19,443 bases of DNA from Methanobacteriota archaeon. GTDB taxonomy: Archaea > Hydrothermarchaeota > Hydrothermarchaeia > Hydrothermarchaeales > BMS3B. Location of the stretch: assembly GCA_003229935.1 (NCBI GenBank), contig QIGD01000006.1, positions 1 to 19,443 of the forward strand. The letters run 5' to 3'. Of this stretch, positions 1-5,854 are shown piece by piece (position 1 is the first letter of the stretch; every line of letters begins with the position of its first letter). A model generated the notes under the pieces. It saw only the letters and a program-made list of their open reading frames with translations, ran no database searches and had not been told where the DNA came from. The position numbers were made by a program, and so were the translations under genes.

Positions 1-73
1 TATCCAGAGTTGCTTCTAATCTAATTTCCTGCTCTTTGTTTGGATACAAGCGATATTTGTACGTTTTAAGCAT
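1..73 (-). CDS. tnpB: IS200/IS605-family TnpB, N-terminal fragment cut by window edge
   Basis: Read on the minus strand from the ATG at 73 (another ATG is directly upstream at 76), the frame stays open to the window edge. It gives a lysine/tyrosine-rich start containing KTYKYRLYPNKEQ, the usual N-terminus of TnpB (RNA-guided nuclease of IS200/IS605/IS1341 elements). Only about 24 codons are visible, so I cannot say whether the gene is intact; the RuvC and zinc-ribbon parts would lie outside. The tnpB remnant at 3186 shares the YPNK(E/D)Q motif, so at least two related elements are present. Confidence 0.7.
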   Translation of the reverse strand, partial: MLKTYKYRLYPNKEQEIRLEATLD

Positions 74-122
74 CATTGTTTTATTGTTTTTAACGACACA
101 AACCTTTTCTGCTCGTTTTCAT

Positions 123-142
123 CCCACGACTGAAGTCGTGGG
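123..142. repeat. IS200/IS605-type terminal hairpin
   Basis: CCCACGAC and GTCGTGGG form a perfect 8-bp stem around a TGAA loop, next to a tnpB start. Subterminal hairpins of this kind are what Y1 (HUH) transposases recognise in IS200/IS605 elements. It could be the left end of the element containing the tnpB at 1-73, or the right end of a neighbouring element. No ORF covers it. Confidence 0.6.
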
Positions 143-189
143 TTTTCCCACTCGCATGTCATAAATCTTATGCAGATTTACAGGAATGG

Positions 190-197
190 TTATATAT
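190..197 (+). promoter_or_regulatory. TATA box of the metal-resistance operon
   Basis: TTATATAT is centred about 28 nt before the ATG at 222, the spacing expected for an archaeal TATA box whose transcript begins at or next to the start codon. No Shine-Dalgarno sequence precedes the ATG, which agrees with a leaderless mRNA. Confidence 0.6.
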
Positions 198-206
198 GTG
201 AACATA

Positions 207-223
207 TGAACATCTATTCAGAT
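207..223 (+). promoter_or_regulatory. SmtB/ArsR-like operator overlapping the repressor start
   Basis: TGAACATCTATTCAGAT is an imperfect inverted repeat. It differs at only two central positions from the cyanobacterial smt operator core as I recall it (TGAACAGTTATTCAGAT). It covers the predicted transcription start and the first bases of the repressor ATG. A second TGAACAT lies just upstream at 199-205. The likely role is autorepression of the arsR-ATPase operon, relieved by zinc, cadmium or lead. Confidence 0.6.
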
Positions 224-572
224 GAATGATTATATCTGCAATATTGAATCTATCAATAAGGAGATAGTTGAAGAAGTAAGAAAGAAGATGCTGAGCAGCG
301 AGTTAACAGTTCAGGTTTCAGATATATTTAAAATTCTTGGCGATTCCACAAGAGTTAAAATCCTGTATGCCCTGTTTCAAGAAGAACTCTGCGTCTGCGA
401 GATTTCAGCTCTTCTTGGTATGAGTCAGTCTGCAGTATCTCATCAGCTCAGAATACTCAGAAGCTCAAATCTGGTGAAATTCAGAAGAGAGGGCAAGGCG
501 GTCTATTACTCACTGGCTGATGAACACATAATTAAACTGATTGAAATGGGTGTTGAACATGCAAAAGAATAG
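222..572 (+). CDS. ArsR/SmtB-family metal-responsive repressor (CadC/SmtB-like)
   Basis: A 116-residue winged-helix repressor of normal family length. The recognition helix is around residues 68-80 (SQSAVSHQLRILR). Two metal sites can be read. The alpha-3N type site has Cys6 near the N-terminus plus Cys57 and Cys59 in ELCVCE, as in CadC. The alpha-5 type site is Asp100, His102, His113 and Glu116, with the same spacing as D104/H106/H117/E120 of SmtB. It should therefore sense Zn/Cd/Pb and release DNA when metal binds. The ATG at 222 is chosen because a TATA box lies 28 nt upstream; the transcript looks leaderless. The gene overlaps the following transport ATPase by 14 nt, so the two are co-transcribed and probably translationally coupled. 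Confidence 0.93.
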   Translation: MNDYICNIESINKEIVEEVRKKMLSSELTVQVSDIFKILGDSTRVKILYALFQEELCVCEISALLGMSQSAVSHQLRILRSSNLVKFRREGKAVYYSLADEHIIKLIEMGVEHAKE

Positions 573-2508
573 CGATAAACACGGAGAAAGCTGCAGCACT
601 GAAGGCTGTTCCTTCTGTTCCACAGGTGATATATTCGAAGGAGGGTCTGAAGAGTCCATGCGGAAGCGTAAAAAGATAATAGCAGCAAGCGGTTTTCTAC
701 TGGTTATAGGCCTATATCTGGAGTTTTTCACAGAACTTAGACTGATAGCCCAGATTATTTTTCTGAGTGTTGTTGCTATTTCAGGCCGAGATATTATAAA
801 GAATGGACTCAAATCAGCTTTAAAAGGACATCTTACTATAAATTTCCTGATAACTATAGCTGCCACCGGAGCCTTTGCAATAGGTCATGGAGAGGAAGGT
901 GCAGCAGTTATATACCTCTTCTTTATTGCTGAATTCCTTGAAGACTATTCAGCTGAAAGAGCAAGAAGGTCAGTTACTTCACTGATGAAACTCGCTCCAG
1001 AAACAGCTACAGTTAAGAGAGATGGAAAGGAGGTAATTCTTAACGTTCACGAGGTTGAAGTTGGAGACATTGTTATAATAAAACCGGGAGATAGAATTCC
1101 TCTTGATGGTGTGGTTATCAAGGGTACATCATCTGTAAATCAGGCACCAATAACTGGAGAAAGCATGCCAGTTATGAAAACAGCAGGTGCAGAGGTTTTT
1201 GCAGGCACAATAAATGAGGAGGGGTATCTTGAAATAGAGGTTGAAAAAAAGTCTGATGAAAGCACCATATCAAAAATTATAAGGCTTGTTGAGGATGCCC
1301 AAAAGGAAAAGTCAAAAACAGAGATATTTATTGATAGGTTTGCAAAATCCTATACTCCTGCAGTGATAGGCTTTGCCCTGCTTGTGATTATAGTTCCACC
1401 ACTCATTTTTGGCGAACCCTTTATAGAGTGGTTTTATCGTGGACTTGTGCTGCTTGTTATCTCCTGTCCCTGTGCCCTCGCAATTTCAACACCTGTATCT
1501 ATGGTCTCTGCATTAACTTCCGCTGCAAAGAATGGAGTTCTCATTAAAGGAGGAAGCTATATTGAGGAGATAAAGAATGCAAGGGTTATAGTTTTTGACA
1601 AGACAGGTACTCTAACAAGGGGAAAGCCTGATGTTATAGACGTTATTGCTTTAAATAAATATTCTGATGAGAAACTTCTGCAGATAGCAGCTTCTCTAGA
1701 AGCAAAATCCAAACACCCCATTGCAGAGGCTATTGTGAGGAGTGCTAAGGAACGAGGTGTTGAACTCCTCGAAGTATCAAAATTCGAGTCTGTTGCAGGA
1801 AAGGGTCTGAGAGGGAAAATTGATAGTACACCATTTTTTATTGGTAACAGGAACTTCTTCAGGGAGATAGGTGTTGATTTCTCCGAAGAGGTACTGGATA
1901 ATCTGGAAAAAGAAGGAAAAACTGCGGTGTTTGTGGGCAGTGATAGTCATGTTGTTGGTGTTATTGCTCTCGTTGACAGAATAAGAAAGGATTCACAGAT
2001 AACTGTGAAGGAATTGAAAAATAGGGGAGTAAAGACTGTCATGCTCACCGGAGATAATGAAAGAGTAGCCAGAGCGATTGCCGAGAAGCTTGATATAGAT
2101 GAATACAGGGCTGAGCTTCTGCCTGAGGATAAGGCGAAGGCAGTTGAAGAACTTCGGAAAAAGTATGACCATGTTGTTATGATAGGTGATGGCGTGAATG
2201 ATGCTCCGGCTATGGCAAAGGCTCATATAGGTATAGCCATGGGTGCCATAGGCTCGGATATAGCAATTGAGACAGCGGATATAGCACTGATGCATGATGA
2301 CATCTCCAAGGTGGTTCACCTTCTGGATTTAAGCAAGAGAACCATGTCAGTTGTTAAACAAAATGTAGTTGCAGCAATTTTAATCAAGGGTTCTCTGGCA
2401 ATATTCGCCCTCCCAGGATATGTTACACTATGGCTGGCTGTGGGAATAGGTGATATGGGGCTGACTCTGGCTGTGATACTCAATGCTTTAAGGATAGGAA
2501 GAAGATAG
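559..2508 (+). CDS. cadA: Heavy-metal P1B-2-type ATPase (Zn2+/Cd2+/Pb2+ exporter)
   Basis: A membrane ATPase of about 649 residues that pumps divalent soft metals out of the cytoplasm. Landmarks from the ATG at 559: actuator loop TGES (~199), CPC metal site in the membrane (~303-305), phosphorylation motif DKTGTLT (Asp~347), HP motif of heavy-metal pumps (~386), TGD (~497) and hinge GDGVNDAP (~543). The seventh helix has a lysine (~610) and the eighth GDMG has an aspartate (~632); this Lys/Asp pair marks the Zn/Cd subgroup rather than copper pumps. The N-terminus lacks a ferredoxin-like HMA domain but has a short Cys-rich segment (three Cys within residues 12-20) that may bind metal. GGGTG lies 6 nt before the ATG; upstream TTG/GTG codons in frame from 541 are less likely. 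It overlaps the repressor gene by 14 nt. Confidence 0.93.
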   Translation: MQKNSDKHGESCSTEGCSFCSTGDIFEGGSEESMRKRKKIIAASGFLLVIGLYLEFFTELRLIAQIIFLSVVAISGRDIIKNGLKSALKGHLTINFLITIAATGAFAIGHGEEGAAVIYLFFIAEFLEDYSAERARRSVTSLMKLAPETATVKRDGKEVILNVHEVEVGDIVIIKPGDRIPLDGVVIKGTSSVNQAPITGESMPVMKTAGAEVFAGTINEEGYLEIEVEKKSDESTISKIIRLVEDAQKEKSKTEIFIDRFAKSYTPAVIGFALLVIIVPPLIFGEPFIEWFYRGLVLLVISCPCALAISTPVSMVSALTSAAKNGVLIKGGSYIEEIKNARVIVFDKTGTLTRGKPDVIDVIALNKYSDEKLLQIAASLEAKSKHPIAEAIVRSAKERGVELLEVSKFESVAGKGLRGKIDSTPFFIGNRNFFREIGVDFSEEVLDNLEKEGKTAVFVGSDSHVVGVIALVDRIRKDSQITVKELKNRGVKTVMLTGDNERVARAIAEKLDIDEYRAELLPEDKAKAVEELRKKYDHVVMIGDGVNDAPAMAKAHIGIAMGAIGSDIAIETADIALMHDDISKVVHLLDLSKRTMSVVKQNVVAAILIKGSLAIFALPGYVTLWLAVGIGDMGLTLAVILNALRIGRR

Positions 2509-2511
2509 ATT

Positions 2512-2646
2512 CTAAATCTTCTTTCCCTGAAAGCATGTCATACATATACCACTTGGGCTGAGATGCTTCTCACACACAGGCTTGCCGCACAGAGCGCAGG
2601 TGAATTTTGCAGGTTTTCTGCATATATGGCACAGTCCTGAAATCAT
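2512..2646 (-). CDS. Very small zinc-finger protein (44 aa), HIT/B-box-like
   Basis: A 44-codon minus-strand gene ending 3 nt after the ATPase stop (convergent). The product is dense in paired ligands: CHIC, CALC, CEKH and CMTC in order, i.e. CxxC, CxxC, CxxH, CxxC. That is seven Cys and one His at the ligand positions, enough for two zinc ions in a cross-brace arrangement like HIT-type or B-box fingers. GAGG is 7 nt before the chosen ATG (2646); another in-frame ATG at 2652 is too close to the GAGG. Small archaeal zinc-finger proteins of this type have no firm function; a protein- or nucleic-acid-binding role is likely. The neighbouring metal exporter may be coincidental. Confidence 0.7.
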   Translation of the reverse strand: MISGLCHICRKPAKFTCALCGKPVCEKHLSPSGICMTCFQGKKI

Positions 2647-2738
2647 CTTCATTCCTCAATCTGTTTATGCCTCGACGTTATCAGAAGCCTTATAGTAAAA
2701 GTTAAATTCCAGTATTTATAATGTTTCAGCCAAGAATC

Positions 2739-2758
2739 CCACCCATTTCAATGTGTGG
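2739..2758. repeat. IS200/IS605 end hairpin at the 3' side of tnpA
   Basis: CCAC-C-CAT and ATG-T-GTGG form a stem with one mismatch around a TTCA loop. It overlaps the last codons of the transposase gene, as subterminal hairpins of compact IS200-type elements often do. It marks one end of the insertion; the other end is not clear. Confidence 0.55.
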
Positions 2759-3146
2759 ATGAATTGGCATCTATATACCTCTTAATCGTCTCTGAACTAA
2801 CCTGCCCAGCAGTTCCAACATAGTAACTCGGACTCCAGAGTTTACCCTTCCAGTATCTGTCTCTGAGTTCTGGAAACTTCTTGAACAATCGTAGGGCAGT
2901 AACTCCCTTGAATACTTTAATAATCGCCATAGGGGATTCAAAGGGTGAGGCAGAGATAAAGAGGTGCAGGTGGTCTGGCATGATTTCTAAGGCTAGGACT
3001 TCATAGTCCTTCGTGGCTGCAATAGTATATATTTGCTCTTTTAGGAATTCCTTCACCCTAGACTCTTTAAGAATGGGCTTATTGTATCTGGGGCACCACA
3101 CTAGGTGGTAGTTTATATTATAGACACAACTAGATTTTTCACCCAT
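2748..3146 (-). CDS. tnpA: IS200/IS605-family Y1 (HUH) transposase TnpA
   Basis: 132 residues, normal for IS200-type TnpA. The HUH motif is His59-Leu60-His61 in MPDHLHLFI, and the probable nucleophile is Tyr124 in ETIKRYI near the C-terminus. The enzyme cuts and rejoins single-stranded DNA at hairpin ends. The reading frame is complete with no visible defect, although the residue four after the tyrosine is Asn where many relatives have Gln. The C-terminal codons lie in the terminal hairpin of the element. It is divergent from the tnpB remnant at 3186, an IS605-like arrangement. A TATA-like box 28 nt from the ATG suggests a leaderless transcript. Confidence 0.92.
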   Translation of the reverse strand: MGEKSSCVYNINYHLVWCPRYNKPILKESRVKEFLKEQIYTIAATKDYEVLALEIMPDHLHLFISASPFESPMAIIKVFKGVTALRLFKKFPELRDRYWKGKLWSPSYYVGTAGQVSSETIKRYIDANSSTH

Positions 3147-3154
3147 GCGGAAAT

Positions 3155-3178
3155 TATTTAAACCTAAAGGTATAAATA
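3155..3178. promoter_or_regulatory. Crossed divergent promoters of tnpA and tnpB
   Basis: The 39-bp gap between the two start codons holds two TATA boxes placed crosswise. TATTTAAA at 3155-3162 (plus) is centred 27-28 nt before the tnpB ATG at 3186. TATTTATA on the minus strand at 3171-3178 is centred 28 nt before the tnpA ATG at 3146. Each box lies nearer the other gene, so the two promoters overlap and would compete. Confidence 0.45.
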
Positions 3179-3185
3179 GCTTTCT

Positions 3186-3320
3186 ATGAAGAAGACCTTC
3201 AAATACCGCATGTATCCAAACAAAGACCAGAAAGAGAGATTAGTAGAGGCTCTGGATACATGCAGGCATTTGTATAATGATACTCTTGGCAGCAGGAAAT
3301 TACAAGCAGAGCTGTATTGA
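3186..3320 (+). pseudogene. tnpB: Truncated tnpB remnant
   Basis: From the ATG at 3186 the frame encodes 44 residues typical of a TnpB start (TFKYRMYPNKDQ, then CRHLYNDTL) and then meets TGA at 3318. No RuvC motifs (Asp, Glu, Asp) or zinc ribbon follow before metV begins at 3478, so over 300 residues are missing. A shifted frame from about 3310 to a stop at 3453 reads SCIDYLYQN, weakly like the next part of TnpB. This suggests a frameshift followed by a large deletion. The element could move only through its own tnpA and cannot supply a guide-directed nuclease. Confidence 0.8.
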
Positions 3321-3378
3321 CTACCTATATCAAAACAGTGGATTACACAGGGGAATGAAAAAAGTAGGTAAGGAATAC

Positions 3379-3442
3379 GTAGATTGGATGTCTGTTCTAG
3401 GTATAGCACGAAATACACATGTGAATCTAGAATCCAACCTAC
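3379..3442 (+). other. Long imperfect hairpin upstream of metV
   Basis: GTAGATTGGA (3379-3388) pairs with TCCAACCTAC (3433-3442) with one mismatch. Inside it TTCTAG (3395-3400) pairs with CTAGAA (3427-3432), leaving six unpaired bases on the left arm and a 26-nt loop. It lies in the degenerate stretch between the tnpB remnant and metV and ends 35 nt before the metV start. It may be an IS end, a leader structure of metVF, or chance. Confidence 0.4.
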
Positions 3443-3477
3443 TTGTAGTGTGATAAAAACTTTTAGAGGGTGCAAAA

Positions 3478-4187
3478 TGATTATAACAAGGCAGAAAAAT
3501 TTGGAGGAAATTATTGTTATGCTTCAGGGAAGTGAGAAGGTAGCTATAATTGGGTGCGGAGGGTGTGTCACCTTCTACAAAACTGGAGGAAGAAAGCAAA
3601 CTATTGAGATGGCTGAGAAGCTTAGAGAGAAAGGTATTGATGTTGTTGCTACAGGGATAAGCGCAAGGCAGTGTTATCTCATAGAGGAGAAGGAAGCTGA
3701 AGCTCTTGATGATTCTGAGATTATAAAGAAGGTTGCAAGAAATATTGTGGGTTTAGAAGAAGCTGAAGGTATTGATGCTGTGGTTTCTCTTGCCTGTGGT
3801 GTTGGAGTACAGAATCTTGCTAACTTAATAGATACCCCTGTTTATCCTGCTCAGAATACTCTCTTCATGGGGCGAAGGAGAGTGGAAGGTGATTTTGATA
3901 TCGAGCAGTGCATAGGATGTGGGGACTGCGTTCTTGGTTATACTGCCGGAATATGCCCTGTCACGAGATGCGCCAAGTCGCTCATGAATGGCCCATGCGG
4001 TGGTGTCTTCAATGGCAACTGCGAGGTGAGTCAGAGCAGAGTTTCAGAATATGATATTCCATGTGCATGGATTCAGATATATGAGAAGCTGAAGGCAAAC
4101 GGAAAGCTTGACAATATGAGACGGATATTTCCAGAGAAGGATTTTATACGGGCAACACATATGCGAAAGGTTGAGGTGGCAAAATGA
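3478..4187 (+). CDS. metV: MetV, Cys-rich partner subunit of methylene-tetrahydro(folate/pterin) reductase
   Basis: 236 residues with 12 cysteines. A dense cluster lies at 145-182 in the order CIGCGDC, GICPVTRC, NGPCGG, NGNC, typical of MetV (MTHFR C-terminal zinc-ribbon/Fe-S family); other cysteines are at 27, 30, 66, 107 and 196. In acetogens MetV passes electrons to the flavin of MetF so that methylene-H4folate is reduced to methyl-H4folate; in archaea the carrier could be tetrahydromethanopterin or tetrahydrofolate. The ATG at 3478 is chosen over an open upstream extension to 3384 because GAGGGTG lies 5 nt before it and the family begins here. The stop overlaps the metF start by 4 nt (ATGA), a clear operon. 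Confidence 0.9.
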
Positions 4188-5068
4188 AGTATTATTCGGA
4201 ATTCATGAGGAGTCTTAAAAGCAGCGAATTCACAATAAGTGGCGAGATAGACCCTCCAAAAGATGTAAATCCTGATGAGGTGAAGGAGCAGGTGAAGCAT
4301 CTCAAGGGTACTGTGGTTGCCGCCAATGTTACAGATAATCCTATAGGCGATGTTATAATGAATACTCTAGCTCCCTGTGTGATAATGCAGGACCTCGGGC
4401 TTGAGGCCATATATCAGCAGACATGCAGAGATAGAAATAGAATTGCCCTGCAGAGTGATATTATAGGTGCAACAGCTCTTGGAATTAAGAATGTTCTTGC
4501 TCTGACTGGTGACCACCCTAAGATGGGCAATCATCCCCAGGCCAAACCTGTTTTTGATCTTGATTCAGTCCAGCTCACAGGTATGCTTAGAAAAATGAGG
4601 GAAGGCAGTACACTTGCGGGTACGGAGCTTGAAAACCCGCCTGAATTTCACATTGGGGTTGGAATTTCACCTGGTGTTGAACCTCTGGAGCCAGAGATTA
4701 TCAAGCTTGAGAAGAAGGTTAAAGCAGGGGCAGAGTTTGCTCAGACCCAGGTGATATATGATGTGAAGATTCTGGAGCGTTTGAAGGATGAGGCATCTCA
4801 TCTTGACCTCCCCATACTCCCCGGTTTTGCTCCACTTAAAAGTATCGGCATGGCAAAGTTTATGATTAAGTATGTTCCTGGCATAAGGATACCTGAGGAG
4901 ACAATGAAAAAGCTGGAGGAAAGTAAAAATCGGGTGGAGACTTCTATTGAGATTGTTGCAGAGCTAATAGCTGCCGCCAGAGACATGAATTTTTCTGGTG
5001 TGCATATAATGCCAGTTGGTATGGATATTCATGTGAGAGAAATGGTGGAGAGAGCAGGAGAGATATAG
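4184..5068 (+). CDS. metF: MetF, methylene-tetrahydro(folate/pterin) reductase
   Basis: 294 residues, the bacterial MetF length, predicted TIM-barrel FAD enzyme. Residues matching the E. coli active site are Glu21 in GEIDPP, Asp110 in ALTGDHP and Gln187/Gln189 in AQTQVIYD. The reaction interconverts the methylene and methyl levels of the C1 carrier. It is coupled to metV by a 4-nt ATGA overlap, with AGGTGG 5 nt before its start. Archaea of the ANME-1 group are reported to use MetF where methanogens use Mer, so this pair may serve the main C1 pathway; a role only in methionine or folate metabolism is also possible. No Hdr or Rnf genes that might complete an electron-transfer complex are in the window. 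Confidence 0.92.
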   Translation: MKYYSEFMRSLKSSEFTISGEIDPPKDVNPDEVKEQVKHLKGTVVAANVTDNPIGDVIMNTLAPCVIMQDLGLEAIYQQTCRDRNRIALQSDIIGATALGIKNVLALTGDHPKMGNHPQAKPVFDLDSVQLTGMLRKMREGSTLAGTELENPPEFHIGVGISPGVEPLEPEIIKLEKKVKAGAEFAQTQVIYDVKILERLKDEASHLDLPILPGFAPLKSIGMAKFMIKYVPGIRIPEETMKKLEESKNRVETSIEIVAELIAAARDMNFSGVHIMPVGMDIHVREMVERAGEI

Positions 5069-5093
5069 TGGTAGTGGTCACACAGGTACCACT
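5068..5093. terminator. Short hairpin between convergent metF and kinase genes
   Basis: AGTGGT (5073-5078) and ACCACT (5088-5093) can pair, followed by TTTATT on the plus strand. It fills the 25-nt gap between two convergent genes and could help end transcription. Archaeal termination depends mainly on T-runs, so this is tentative. Confidence 0.3.
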
Positions 5094-5657
5094 TTATTCA
5101 ATAGAAGCCTGATTTTCCAATATTTTCTCAGAAATCTCATCAAGTCTGGAATATAGCTCTTCAAAACTGCCATCATTTACAACAACAAAATCAGCAATAG
5201 CTTCAACCTCATCTATATTTTTTTCTGTTTCAGCATTTTCACTTATTAGAAACTTCTTATAGCTGTTCTTCTCCTCGCCTTTCTCACCTCTATGCAATGT
5301 TCTCTCATATCTGACCATTGTGGCAGCCTTGACATATATAATAAAGCTATTTTCGAAGCTTTTTATCATCTCAGCTTCACTTATGTATCTTACGCCATCG
5401 ACCACAACAATTTCGTCCTTAACCCATATGATGTCCTGTTTCATTGCCTTTGCAACAATGTCATCTCCAAAAGCATCTCTGAGAGATTTACCTAGCTTCT
5501 GAAAGTTTTCTCTTTCAGGGGGAAGATAGAGTCTTGAAAGAATATCTTTGAGAATATCACTGAATCTCAGCCTGTTCGTTCCATATCTATTGCTTAAGTA
5601 TTTGCACACCTTTGACTTCCCGGAACCTATCCTTCCTGAAATGCCTATAACTGTCAT
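5094..5657 (-). CDS. P-loop nucleotide kinase, UPF0200/dephospho-CoA-kinase-like
   Basis: 187 residues with a Walker A loop GRIGSGKS (8-15), VVVDGVR around 84-90 (Walker-B-like Asp87), an Arg/Lys-rich lid near RYERTLHRGEKG, and a C-terminal segment ending in a beta strand IADFVVVN. The overall pattern resembles archaeal UPF0200 and CoaE/adenylate-kinase-like proteins that phosphorylate a nucleotide or nucleoside-like substrate. Archaea usually make CoA with a different, GTP-dependent dephospho-CoA kinase, so I do not call this CoaE. AGGA is just before the ATG, and a TATA-like TTTATATT lies about 29 nt upstream on the minus strand. The gene is divergent from lonB and convergent with metF. Confidence 0.75.
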   Translation of the reverse strand: MTVIGISGRIGSGKSKVCKYLSNRYGTNRLRFSDILKDILSRLYLPPERENFQKLGKSLRDAFGDDIVAKAMKQDIIWVKDEIVVVDGVRYISEAEMIKSFENSFIIYVKAATMVRYERTLHRGEKGEEKNSYKKFLISENAETEKNIDEVEAIADFVVVNDGSFEELYSRLDEISEKILENQASIE

Positions 5658-5770
5658 TGTCCTAAATTAAACTTCTTGGAATATAAATAATACCCTGTGA
5701 TATGCTGCATGACATTTTTCAGTAAGTAGATGGAAAAATAGTAAAAATACAATATAATATCTATGCTATG

Positions 5771-5797
5771 TTTATATCTTAAAAACATCAATGTTTT
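5771..5797 (+). promoter_or_regulatory. lonB promoter with inverted-repeat operator candidate
   Basis: TTTATATC (5771-5778) is a TATA-like box that would place the transcript start near 5800. Directly between box and start is AAAACAT-CA-ATGTTTT (5782-5797), a perfect 7-bp inverted repeat. A dimeric regulator bound here would block transcription, so this is a plausible repressor site for the protease gene. Confidence 0.45.
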
Positions 5798-5854
5798 ATA
5801 ATTCATTGTTTGGTTAATAAAGACCTAAAGGATGTAAGTATAAAGGTGAATCTT

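Noticed and set aside
541..558. TTG start of the P-type ATPase at 541
   Set aside because: The ATG at 559 has GGGTG six bases upstream; the earlier TTG has nothing comparable.
3384..3477. Upstream in-frame extension of metV
   Set aside because: The family start and a GAGGGTG site support the ATG at 3478; the extension lies in the decayed insertion and its hairpin.
5094..5657. CoaE (dephospho-CoA kinase) assignment
   Set aside because: Similarity is to the wider P-loop kinase group; archaea generally use a different dephospho-CoA kinase, so only a general call is justified.
5810..5854. TTG start of lonB at 5810
   Set aside because: Kept only as an alternative: it would be nearly leaderless, but AGGTGA 5 nt before the TTG at 5855 fits the pattern of other genes here.
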